Shown here: positions 16,374-23,835 of the stretch, piece after piece
Position numbering within the stretch: position 1 is the first letter of the stretch
How the letters are laid out: every line of letters begins with the position of its first letter
Source of the DNA: Neisseria sp. MVDL19-042950
Lineage (GTDB): Bacteria; Pseudomonadota; Gammaproteobacteria; Burkholderiales; Neisseriaceae
Direction of reading: 5' to 3'
NCBI RefSeq assembly: GCF_030504625.1
Contig: NZ_JAUKWH010000001.1
Location: forward strand, 124,001 to 188,000
DNA: 64,000 bases
Made by a program: the position numbers and the translations under genes
Notes under the pieces: generated by a model
What the model was told of the DNA's origin: nothing
The model's database searches: none
Seen by the model: only the letters and a program-made list of their open reading frames with translations

Positions 16374-16732
16374 AAAAATTCCTTACCTATGCGGTTTGCG
16401 GCGATTATATGTTCGGCTTTACCAAAAAGCAAATTCAATTTTCAATTTTTATTTATTACTTTTTGGTTATTTAGGTAAAAGGCCGTCTGAAAATCATTTA
16501 TAGGATCTTTGCAAAATCTTTAGATAAGGATGTAATTCACAGCGTGGCAATACAGGTAATTCAGACATATCATATAGATAGATACTCAATCAAGCGGTAT
16601 GTAATGTAAAGATACGTTGGAAGTAAAGGTTTGCAAGGGTTTCTATGGTATTTTCAGGTGATCCTGATATTGAAAATTTTATTTGAAAATACTATATTGC
16701 AATTGTTTAGATAACAATGAAGCACGCTTACT
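16374..16732. other. 359 bp intergenic region between divergent genes
   Basis: AT-rich spacer between the ribB-like gene (minus) and the DUF4230 gene (plus). It contains one single DUS (16480-16491) and a short segment resembling an IS5-group insertion-sequence end (16503-16518). Promoters for both genes must lie here but no clear -35/-10 pair was found. No FMN riboswitch core is visible on the minus strand. Confidence 0.6.
16480..16491 (+). repeat. single DNA uptake sequence (AG-DUS)
   Basis: Full AGGCCGTCTGAA without an inverted partner, so not a terminator. Confidence 0.9.
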
Positions 16733-17347
16733 ATGAAAACCTTTCTACGTATTGCTCCGGTGTTGATTTTATTGATTATCGCTATTGTCGCTGCGTGGTT
16801 TTTCAGCAGTAATAAGCAAAAGAACAATGCCCACAAGGTGTTGACGAGTGAAAGTGTGCTGACACAGATTCAACACTTGAATCGTTTGGAAAGTACGGCT
16901 TTCCATATCGATACCATTATTAAAACGGAAAAGAAAGGCAACTGGTACGCCCTTTGGCAGGATTCGCAAACCGGTTTGTTCGTAGCACAAGGCAAAGTGC
17001 TGGCGGGATTGGATTTGAACAAACTGAAGGCCGAAAATGTAAATGTGGTTAATAGCAAAGTCATTATCAGTTTGCCGCCAGTGGAAATTTTGAGTGTGAA
17101 TCTTGAAAATTTGGAAATTTACGATATCAAAACCGGTTCGTTTGGTTTGCATCCCATTGATAAAAACGTATTGAAAGTGGTGCAGGAACAGGCGAAAAAA
17201 CAAGTATTGGCGAGTGCCTGTAAAGCCGATATTTTAGAGCATGCGCAACATCAAACTCAGCGACAGTTGGAAACATTGTTTGCGCTGGCTCAAACACAGG
17301 TTTCAATTTATCCTGCTGCCTTGCCTCCATGTAAATTTTCGAAATAA
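16733..17347 (+). CDS. DUF4230 domain-containing membrane-anchored protein
   Basis: 204 residues. One N-terminal membrane anchor (about residues 7-25) is followed by an exported domain. The pattern of DUF4230 is present: LNRLESTAFHIDTIIKTEK, then GKVLAGLDLNKL, then IISLPPVEILSVNLEN, and a C-terminal charged helix. Function unknown. It is followed by a degenerate DUS inverted repeat that should terminate it, and is probably a single-gene unit. Confidence 0.82.
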   Translation: MKTFLRIAPVLILLIIAIVAAWFFSSNKQKNNAHKVLTSESVLTQIQHLNRLESTAFHIDTIIKTEKKGNWYALWQDSQTGLFVAQGKVLAGLDLNKLKAENVNVVNSKVIISLPPVEILSVNLENLEIYDIKTGSFGLHPIDKNVLKVVQEQAKKQVLASACKADILEHAQHQTQRQLETLFALAQTQVSIYPAALPPCKFSK

Positions 17348-17354
17348 TGGAAAC

Positions 17355-17390
17355 TCAAACGGCCGAAAATAACACAAAACGGCCGTTTGA
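17355..17390 (+). terminator. degenerate-DUS inverted repeat
   Basis: TCAAACGGCC and GGCCGTTTGA are perfect inverted copies around a 16-base loop. Both arms share the C-to-T variant of the DUS core. Confidence 0.6.
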
Positions 17391-17420
17391 TGGCTTAACC
17401 GACAAAACGAAAGGATGAAC

Positions 17421-17915
17421 ATGTCTCAAGTAACCCTGCAAGGCAATTCTGTTGAAGTAGGCGGCGTATTCCCGCAAAAAGGCCAAAAAGCGCCTGATTT
17501 CCAATTGACCGGCGGTGATTTGTCTGAAAAAACGCTGGCCGATTTTTCCGGCAAACGTAAAATCCTGAACATTTTCCCCAGCGTGGATACCGGAGTGTGC
17601 GCTCAGTCGGTGCGTACGTTCAATGAAAAAGCAGCCGCTCTGAATAATGCGGTGGTATTGTGTATTTCGGCCGATTTGCCGTTTGCACAAGGCCGTTTTT
17701 GCGGTGCAGAGGGTATTGAGAATGTTGTAACGCTTTCTACTTTCCGCAGCAATTTTGCGAAAGACTACGGCGTGGCGATTGAAAGCAGCGTGCTGAAAGG
17801 GTTGACTGCGCGTGCGGTAGTGGTTTTGGATGAAAACAACCAAGTGCTGCACAGCGAATTGGTAAGTGAAATCGCCCAAGAGCCGAATTATTATGCTGCT
17901 TTAGGTGTGCTGTAA
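17421..17915 (+). CDS. tpx: thiol peroxidase
   Basis: 164-residue atypical 2-Cys peroxiredoxin of the Tpx family, reducing hydroperoxides at the expense of thioredoxin. Peroxidatic Cys60 is in [10 protein letters not shown] and resolving Cys94 in [12 protein letters not shown], spacing almost identical to E. coli Tpx (Cys61 and Cys95). The ATG at 17421 has AAAGGA at proper distance; the ATG two codons earlier overlaps that Shine-Dalgarno. Periplasmic or cytoplasmic location cannot be told, but no signal peptide is present. Confidence 0.95.
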   Translation: MSQVTLQGNSVEVGGVFPQKGQKAPDFQLTGGDLSEKTLADFSGKRKILNIFPSVDTGVCAQSVRTFNEKAAALNNAVVLCISADLPFAQGRFCGAEGIENVVTLSTFRSNFAKDYGVAIESSVLKGLTARAVVVLDENNQVLHSELVSEIAQEPNYYAALGVL

Positions 17916-17938
17916 GCTGGGTAGAGATTCTTTCGGAA

Positions 17939-17970
17939 AGGCCGTCTGAAAACGTTTCAGACGGCCTTTG
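17939..17970. terminator. DUS-pair terminator
   Basis: AAGGCCGTCTGAAA and TTTCAGACGGCCTTT are inverted with a 3-4 base loop between convergent tpx and recN. Confidence 0.85.
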
Positions 17971-18027
17971 GCTTTTTGAGGGTGTTTAAACCGCATATTT
18001 CAGCATGATACGGCAGGTGGTAATGGC

Positions 18028-19692
18028 TTATTTGCTTGCCGCCATTTCCAATAGCTCGGCCGCGTGGTTGCGCGTGGTATCGGTAATGGTTTCGCCGCCG
18101 AGCATGCGGGCAATTTCTTCGATGCGGAGTGTGTCGTCCAATACGTTGATTTCGCTGACGGTTTGCTCGCCTTCGCTGTGTTTGCGTACCTGCCAGTGGT
18201 TTTCGCCGCAGGCGGCGACTTGGGGGAGGTGGGTAACAGCGAGCACTTGGTGCTGTTTGCCCAACGAGCGCAAGGCACGGCCTACGGTTTCGGCTACACC
18301 GCCTCCAATGCCAGTATCCACTTCGTCGAAAATCAAAGTCGGCACGTGGGTATATTGGCTGGTAACGACTTGGATGGAAAGGCTGATGCGTGCCAGTTCG
18401 CCGCCGGAAGCAACTTTGTTGAGCGGCCGCAGCGGGCTGCCTTTGTTGGCGGAAACCTGATATTGCACGTGTTCCAAACCGTGTGCCGCAGGTGCGGACG
18501 GCAGCAGCTCGATATGGAATTGTGCGCCTTTCATGGCCAGATGCTGCATGTGCTCGGTGGTTTCGCGGCCGAGTTTGGCGGCAGCTTGGTGGCGCTGTTC
18601 GGAAAGTTTTTGTGCGGCCTCCATGTATTCGGCTTCGCTTTGGGCAACGGCGGTTTCCAGCGCGGCGATGTCGGCTGCGGCATGCAGGGTTTGCAGTTGT
18701 TCGTTTAATTCTTGCAGTTTGGCGGGCAGCTCTTCCGGCTCGACGCGGTATTTGCGTGCCATCCCCATCAGTTCGCCCATGCGCCGTTCTTGTTCGGCCA
18801 GCTCTTCAGGGTTGATTTCCACGCGGTTGGCAACATCGCGCATGTTGGCGCTGATTTCGCCGAGTTCTGCTTCGATGCTGGCAAGCATGTTGAGGCTTTC
18901 GGCAAAGCGCGGCTCGATATTTTGCAGGTTTTCCAGCAGCTTTCGGCACCGGTAAAGTTGCCGCTGCATGCCGTTGTCGCCGTCGATGTATTCGCCGGTT
19001 TGTTCGGCGGCCTGTAACAGATCGGCGGCATGGGCAAGGCTGCCGTGGGTTTGGCTGAGATTTTCCCATTCGCCGGATTTGGGTTCGAGGCGGTTGAGTT
19101 CGTTGAATTGCCATTCCAGCCTTTCGCGTTCGATGGCGATATTTTCGGCTTGGTTTTGAGCTTCGTTCAGGGCTTTGCGGGTGTTGTTCCAGCGTTGATA
19201 ATGCTGTTTTACCGCTTCGGCTTGCGGCAGGCTGCCTGCGAAGGCATCGAGCAGGTTGCGTTGGGCGGTTTCTTGGTTGAGCGAGTGGTGGGCGTTTTGG
19301 CCGTGGATGTCGATGAGTTGCTCGCCGACGGCTTTCAGTTGTGCGAGTGTGGCGGCCTGATTGTTGATGAAGCTGCGGCTTTTGCCTTTGGCATCAATGA
19401 TGCGGCGGATGCTGAGTTCTTCCGAGCCTTCTTCGAGCAGGCCTTGTTCGCGCAGTTGGTTTTGCAAATCGGGTAGGGCGCTTATATCGAACAGGGCGGA
19501 GAGTTGGGCTTCCTTGGCTCCGGTGCGGATTTGGCCGTAATCGGCTTTGTCGCCCAGCAAGAGGCCGATGGCATCAAGCGTGATGGATTTACCGGCACCG
19601 GTTTCGCCGGTAAGCACGGTAAAACCGCTTTGGAAGTTGAGGTTGAGCTTTTCGACAATCACAAAGTCGCGCAATGAAAGTGCCAGCAGCAT
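18028..19692 (-). CDS. recN: DNA repair protein RecN
   Basis: 554-residue SMC-like ATPase of recombinational double-strand break repair. Walker A GETGAGKSI (about residue 30), a long central coiled coil, and the C-terminal Walker B region (TLIFDEVDTGIGGGVAE) followed by VLAVTHLPQVAA are all present. Length matches the family. The start has an AAGGAA Shine-Dalgarno on the minus strand. In Neisseria RecN also influences transformation and resistance to oxidative damage. Confidence 0.96.
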   Translation of the reverse strand: MLLALSLRDFVIVEKLNLNFQSGFTVLTGETGAGKSITLDAIGLLLGDKADYGQIRTGAKEAQLSALFDISALPDLQNQLREQGLLEEGSEELSIRRIIDAKGKSRSFINNQAATLAQLKAVGEQLIDIHGQNAHHSLNQETAQRNLLDAFAGSLPQAEAVKQHYQRWNNTRKALNEAQNQAENIAIERERLEWQFNELNRLEPKSGEWENLSQTHGSLAHAADLLQAAEQTGEYIDGDNGMQRQLYRCRKLLENLQNIEPRFAESLNMLASIEAELGEISANMRDVANRVEINPEELAEQERRMGELMGMARKYRVEPEELPAKLQELNEQLQTLHAAADIAALETAVAQSEAEYMEAAQKLSEQRHQAAAKLGRETTEHMQHLAMKGAQFHIELLPSAPAAHGLEHVQYQVSANKGSPLRPLNKVASGGELARISLSIQVVTSQYTHVPTLIFDEVDTGIGGGVAETVGRALRSLGKQHQVLAVTHLPQVAACGENHWQVRKHSEGEQTVSEINVLDDTLRIEEIARMLGGETITDTTRNHAAELLEMAASK

Positions 19693-19713
19693 CGGGGTTC
19701 CTTGAGTGGTTGG

Positions 19714-19725
19714 AGGCCGTCTGAA
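19714..19725 (+). repeat. single DNA uptake sequence (AG-DUS)
   Basis: Full 12-mer just upstream of recN; no inverted partner within hairpin range. Confidence 0.85.
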
Positions 19726-19856
19726 AACGGGTTGTTCAGATTAAGTTTATTATAACTAAGATTTTTCGTAGTTTGAATAAGTTTTTTCGTAGTGTTTGTG
19801 TGATTTTATTTTAATGATTTGATTCTCTGCTGATTTTTACAATCCGGCATTATGCA

Positions 19857-19891
19857 AGGCCGTCTGAAACGTTTGTTTCAGACCGCCTTTC
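19857..19891 (-). terminator. imperfect DUS-pair terminator
   Basis: AAGGCCGTCTGAAAC pairs with GTTTCAGACCGCCTT, with a single mismatch (C for G) in the second copy. It lies after the RidA gene. Confidence 0.65.
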
Positions 19892-19896
19892 GAGCA

Positions 19897-20253
19897 TTAT
19901 TTTTTAATCTGCACGGCGGAAACTTTGATTTCTATCGCCCAGTCTGGGTTGGCCAGCTTTGCTTCCACGCAGGCGCGGGCGGGTGCGTGCCCGGGGGCGA
20001 CCCATGTGTCCCATGCTTCGTTCATGGCGGCGTAGTTGGCTAAATCGGGCAGGAATATGGTGGCTTCCAGAATGTGTTTTTTGTCGGAACCGCATTCGGC
20101 CAGCCATTTGTCGATTTGTGCCAGCACGTCGCGGGTTTGGTCGGTAACGCTTACGTCGGTGCGTTCCGGCACCATGCCGGAGAGAAATACAAAGCCGTTG
20201 GCAACGGTGGCTTCGGAGAGGCGGGGCGTTTGGCCGAAGTATTGCACAGTCAT
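19897..20253 (-). CDS. RidA-family reactive intermediate deaminase
   Basis: 118 residues from the ATG at 20253, which follows AAAGGAAAC on the minus strand; the track ORF starts 19 codons earlier without support. The RidA/YjgF fold is recognisable: VANGFVFLSGMVP, QTRDVLAQIDKWLAE, FLPDLANYAAMNEAW and the conserved Arg in APARACVEAKL that contacts the substrate carboxylate. RidA enzymes hydrolyse reactive enamine/imine intermediates made by PLP enzymes; this member's own substrate is unknown. Confidence 0.9.
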   Translation of the reverse strand: MTVQYFGQTPRLSEATVANGFVFLSGMVPERTDVSVTDQTRDVLAQIDKWLAECGSDKKHILEATIFLPDLANYAAMNEAWDTWVAPGHAPARACVEAKLANPDWAIEIKVSAVQIKK

Positions 20254-20373
20254 GTCGTTTCCTTTGCGATGGGCGAGTAAATGAAAGCAATTATGGTAAC
20301 ATAGGGCCACTCTGTTTTTAAGAATGTGCGGGCTTTGCTCCGCCCATTCTTCAATTTTCTTTTCTCCAATTTT

Positions 20374-20385
20374 TTCAGACGGCCT
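20374..20385 (-). repeat. single DNA uptake sequence
   Basis: TTCAGACGGCCT, 8 bases upstream of the YbaK-like start codon; probably uptake only. Confidence 0.85.
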
Positions 20386-20393
20386 CTTTAGTT

Positions 20394-20879
20394 ATGAGCA
20401 AACCTGATTATCCCGTTACGCCGGCCATCCGTTTTTTACGCGACCGCAAGGTGGATTTTGAACCGTGTCTTTATCCTTATGTCGAACATGGCGGTACGGC
20501 GCATTCAGCGCAGTGTTTGGGCGTGCCCGAGCATAAGGTGGTTAAAACCATCGTGCTGCAAAACGAGCAGAAAAAAGGCATGATCGTGCTGATGCACGGC
20601 GACAAACACATTTCCACCCGCAATTTGGCCCGTGAGTTGGGTATGAAGCATATCGAACCGGCCGCCCCGAAACAGGCGAATAAATGGACGGGTTTTTTGG
20701 TGGGCGGCACCAGCCCGTTCGGTATCAAAACGGCGCTGCCTGTGTATGTGGAGCGCACGATTTGGGATTTGGACGTGATTTACATCAACGGCGGCAAACG
20801 GGGCTTTTTGGTGGCCGTATCGCCGCAAGCCCTGAAAACATTGAACCCTCAAGATGTTAGTGTCGCCACTGATACTTAG
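20394..20879 (+). CDS. ybaK: Cys-tRNA(Pro) deacylase (YbaK/EbsC family)
   Basis: 161 residues. Trans-editing protein that hydrolyses Cys mischarged on tRNA-Pro. YbaK signatures are visible: AIRFLRDRKVDFEP at the N-terminus, HKVVKTIVLQ with the conserved Lys, and GGTSPFGIKTALPVYVE followed by INGGKRGFLV. No Shine-Dalgarno stands out before the ATG at 20394. The next gene follows 29 bases downstream with a good ribosome site. Confidence 0.93.
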   Translation: MSKPDYPVTPAIRFLRDRKVDFEPCLYPYVEHGGTAHSAQCLGVPEHKVVKTIVLQNEQKKGMIVLMHGDKHISTRNLARELGMKHIEPAAPKQANKWTGFLVGGTSPFGIKTALPVYVERTIWDLDVIYINGGKRGFLVAVSPQALKTLNPQDVSVATDT

Positions 20880-20908
20880 AAGGTAAATCGAGCAAAGGAG
20901 GAGTACTT

Positions 20909-21271
20909 ATGAACCATGGGGTTATCGAACACAACAAACCCGCCCCCGATAATCTGCGTACCTACACCATCATTGTGTATGCTCTGTATGCATTATCGCT
21001 GATCAACGGGATTACCGCGCTGGTGGGCGTGATTATGGCGTATGTGAAGCGTGATGAAATGCAGGGAACGATTTATTACGAACACATGCAGTATTTGATT
21101 AAAACCTTCTGGTGGAGCCTGCTGGGGCTTTTGGTCAGCTGGGTAACGCTCGCCCTGCTTATCGGCGGGTTGGTGTGGATTGTGGTCAGTGTTTGGTTTA
21201 TTTACCGTTTGGTTGCCGGATTTGTCAAGCTCTACGACAACAAACCCGTGTCGCCGGACGGCTGGCTGTAA
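20909..21271 (+). CDS. DUF4870-like membrane protein
   Basis: 120 residues with a hydrophilic N-terminus and three hydrophobic stretches (about 18-45, 68-92, 92-110). The ATG at 20909 follows AAAGGAGGAG, a strong Shine-Dalgarno. The pattern of paired small helices with a central polar loop (YVKRDEMQGTIYYEHMQY) fits the DUF4870/Tic20-like small membrane family found across Neisseria. Function unknown. It may be co-transcribed with the deacylase. Confidence 0.75.
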   Translation: MNHGVIEHNKPAPDNLRTYTIIVYALYALSLINGITALVGVIMAYVKRDEMQGTIYYEHMQYLIKTFWWSLLGLLVSWVTLALLIGGLVWIVVSVWFIYRLVAGFVKLYDNKPVSPDGWL

Positions 21272-21306
21272 ACGTTTGACTGCTTTTTGAATTTTTGTCC
21301 CCAACC

Positions 21307-21348
21307 TTTTCAGACGGCCTCTTGAATCCCGAGAGGCCGTCTGAAAAG
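21307..21348 (+). terminator. inverted DUS pair
   Basis: TTTTCAGACGGCCT and AGGCCGTCTGAAAA (with flanking CTC/GAG pairs) separate the DUF4870-like and EamA genes. Confidence 0.65.
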
Positions 21349-21366
21349 ATTATTTTTAGTGAAAAT

Positions 21367-22242
21367 ATGATTTATCTCCTGTCCAGCATCTTCTTCAGCG
21401 TATCCGTATCCGTATTGCTCAAAATCGCCCGTTCCAAAAAAATCGACATCGAACAAGCCGTAGCGGTGAACTATATCGCAGCTATTGCCTTAACTATGTT
21501 TTTGCTGCAACCCGATCTTTATTCATGGAAATCTTATCTGCCGACATGGTGGCTGTTTGCCGCGCTCGGTGTGCTGCTGCCCAGCGTGTTTGTGATTATG
21601 GGCAAGGCGGTGCAGCATGCGGGCATTGTGAAATCCGATGCGGCGCAGCGGCTGTCACTGTTTTTGCCGATTGCCGCTTCGTTTCTGATTTTCGGAGAAC
21701 GGCTTTCGCAAGGCCGCGTTATCGGTATTGCATTGGCGTTTACCGCGCTGTTTTGCTTGCTGTGGAAATCGGACGGCGGCAAAAAATCGGGCGGCTTTTT
21801 TACCACCGCCGCTTTGTTGCTCGGCGTATGGGCGGGCTACGGGGTGATTGATATTCTGTTCAAACAAGTCGCCAAAAGCGGCACGGCATTTGCAGGCAAC
21901 CTGCTGGTGGCATTCGGCTTGGCTGCCGTGCTGATGTTCGGTTATCTGTTTGCCAAAGCTACCAAATGGACGGCCGCAGGCATACTCGGCGGCTTGGTTT
22001 TGGGTTGTTTGAATTTCGCCAACATCTTTACTTATGTGCGCGCCCATCAGGAAATGAGCAGCAATCCTACGTTGGTATTTACCGGTATGAATATCGGCGT
22101 GATTGTGCTGGGCACGGTGGTCGGAGCGTTGGCGTTTAAAGAGAAAATCAGTGCGGTGAATGCGGCGGGGATTGTAGTGGCGGTGTGTGCCATCGGCTGT
22201 TTGTTTTATTGGAATGTGATTGCTGGGTGGTTGGGAGTTTAA
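21367..22242 (+). CDS. EamA/DMT-family permease
   Basis: 291 residues from the ATG at 21367; the earlier track start only reads through the DUS pair. About ten membrane segments in two halves. The first ends with LPIAASFLIFGERLSQGRVIGIALAF, the classic EamA end-of-repeat with Glu after a Phe-Gly. The second ends with VVGALAFKEKISAVNAAGIVVAV. The substrate is unknown. It is unrelated in detail to the other EamA protein at 14027. The spacing to the downstream AT-rich gene is 57 bases of AT-rich DNA. Confidence 0.86.
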   Translation: MIYLLSSIFFSVSVSVLLKIARSKKIDIEQAVAVNYIAAIALTMFLLQPDLYSWKSYLPTWWLFAALGVLLPSVFVIMGKAVQHAGIVKSDAAQRLSLFLPIAASFLIFGERLSQGRVIGIALAFTALFCLLWKSDGGKKSGGFFTTAALLLGVWAGYGVIDILFKQVAKSGTAFAGNLLVAFGLAAVLMFGYLFAKATKWTAAGILGGLVLGCLNFANIFTYVRAHQEMSSNPTLVFTGMNIGVIVLGTVVGALAFKEKISAVNAAGIVVAVCAIGCLFYWNVIAGWLGV

Positions 22243-22299
22243 TAAGCAGTTTTAAATATTGTTGATAAAATTTAAATAATTTTAAGGGAGAAAATTTAT

Positions 22300-23628
22300 A
22301 TGCGGAAATTGTTAGTATCTAAAAAAAGATTGAGAAATACTCTTAAGCCAGTAAGAAAACACGATTTAAAAGAAAAATTTAGTATGTGGATTTGGTTAGA
22401 ACATTGGATAAAGATTATTGCAGCAGTTTCTCCAATAGCATTACTTTTAGGAGCTACGCTAATTTATGCTCATCTTTTTACTTTAAATAGTATTGGTTTG
22501 TTTTCAGAGGTAATATCAACTCCTTCTGTATTTTTTTCAATTTTAATATTATTTTCTTTTTTAGTTATTTATATTTTTGGACTCCCTTTTTTCGCTCCCT
22601 ATAATTTAGCTAAACTTGTTAATAAGTATGAGAAAAAAAATATTAAATTTTATTTGATTATATTGATATTTTTAATATTAAAAGATTTTATTGGAATATA
22701 TTTTATAGGATGGGCAGCTGTTAAGAAAAATGAACTAATATTTATATTTTTTCTTACGCTATATTATTTTTTGTTCCCACTTTTTACTTTTTTATTTATA
22801 AAATCAAATAATTATTTTAATTTATTCTTATTTTCTATTGTGATATTTATTTTAGGAAGAGGACTTGTTTTACATTTTGAAGATTATGAGAATATAAGAT
22901 TATTTTGGATATTAGCCATTCCATTAACTTGTATTCTTCTCATGTTTTTCATGAAAAATAAATTTATGAAAAATATAAAAATAAAAGTTTATAGAAGTTG
23001 GGATTTTGTTTTAGATTTTTTTTCTTTTGGAGTAGTATTTGCTTTATCTAATCTTTTGTTGATTTTATTTGTTTTTTTAATAAGCGAAATTTGGTTTGAT
23101 AGTGATAAATCTTCTTTTCTTATTACAGTCATCATATGCTACTTGATTAATATTTTACCTTCATTTGGATTTTTAGGAGTGGGGAAGGGAAATAACCATA
23201 CTATATTATGGTGTTTCCCTATCATGTTTATTATTTTATTAGGTGCATTTATGGTGCTACTCCCAGGTTCTCAAGTTAGAAGTGGCTTGTTAATGTCACT
23301 AGGCTACATTGAAAATTATCAACAAGCTCGTTGGTATTTAATCGATACTCGTTTTGTGGAATGGAATGCCTTGAGAAGCAAAGAAAATATTAAAAATTCA
23401 ATGTCAGTTGATCATATGGAAACGTGGAAAAAAGTTTTTCAACCTTTGCCTCCTCGTATAAATATAAATGGATATAAATATTCTAATGCTTTTTATGGTT
23501 ATATAGCATGGAATTTAGGTAATATTAAAATTTTCTGCCCGCAAACCATTCAAAATAATGAAGATATTAATAAAAAATGCTTATACATTAAAAGTGAATT
23601 TTTACAGCCTTTACCTGACAGTGTGTAA
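22300..23628 (+). CDS. AT-rich polytopic membrane protein of unknown family
   Basis: 442 residues, not recognised. The start ATG follows AAGGGAG. After a basic N-terminus (~45 residues) there are roughly nine to ten hydrophobic segments up to about residue 335. A C-terminal hydrophilic domain of about 105 residues follows, containing two Cys (IFCPQT and KKCLYIK) and ending QPLPDSV. Codon use is extremely AT-rich with long A and T runs, no DUS, and sharply different from both neighbours, indicating acquisition. It is followed by a DUS-pair terminator. No transport or enzymatic motif could be assigned. Confidence 0.75.
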   Translation: MRKLLVSKKRLRNTLKPVRKHDLKEKFSMWIWLEHWIKIIAAVSPIALLLGATLIYAHLFTLNSIGLFSEVISTPSVFFSILILFSFLVIYIFGLPFFAPYNLAKLVNKYEKKNIKFYLIILIFLILKDFIGIYFIGWAAVKKNELIFIFFLTLYYFLFPLFTFLFIKSNNYFNLFLFSIVIFILGRGLVLHFEDYENIRLFWILAIPLTCILLMFFMKNKFMKNIKIKVYRSWDFVLDFFSFGVVFALSNLLLILFVFLISEIWFDSDKSSFLITVIICYLINILPSFGFLGVGKGNNHTILWCFPIMFIILLGAFMVLLPGSQVRSGLLMSLGYIENYQQARWYLIDTRFVEWNALRSKENIKNSMSVDHMETWKKVFQPLPPRININGYKYSNAFYGYIAWNLGNIKIFCPQTIQNNEDINKKCLYIKSEFLQPLPDSV

Positions 23629-23651
23629 TTAATAATATTAAAAATTTTAAA

Positions 23652-23687
23652 AGAGGCCGTCTGAAAATGTTTTCAGACGGCCTCTTT
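23652..23687. terminator. bidirectional DUS-pair terminator
   Basis: AGAGGCCGTCTGAAAA and TTTTCAGACGGCCTCT lie between the AT-rich gene (plus) and the small ORF/BCCT pair (minus). Confidence 0.85.
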
Positions 23688-23703
23688 GGTTGTTGTTTTC
23701 AAT

Positions 23704-23832
23704 TCAATCATCTTTCTCGAAGAAAGCCAGTTTGATCACATAAAACAGGAACAGCAAAGTCAGCAGCATCATCGAAGTTTCGAGAATATTTTCCTGAATG
23801 CTTTGGTTCCAATAAAGCAACTCTTTTTGCAT
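23704..23832 (-). CDS. 42-residue membrane microprotein downstream of the BCCT gene
   Basis: Too short for the ORF track. Minus-strand ATG at 23832, TGA ending at 23704. The encoded peptide has a polar N-terminus (MQKELLYWNQS), one hydrophobic helix (MMLLTLLFLFYVIKLAFF) and an acidic end (EKDD). The Shine-Dalgarno GGAGGAATAA is excellent and lies inside the last codons of the BCCT gene, whose stop ends 3 bases before this ATG, implying translational coupling. It may be a small accessory subunit or regulator of the transporter; this is inference from position. Confidence 0.7.
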   Translation of the reverse strand: MQKELLYWNQSIQENILETSMMLLTLLFLFYVIKLAFFEKDD

Positions 23833-23835
23833 GGT

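Noticed and set aside
16374-16732. FMN riboswitch upstream of the ribB-like gene
   Set aside because: The conserved RFN core sequences are not visible on the minus strand of this region.
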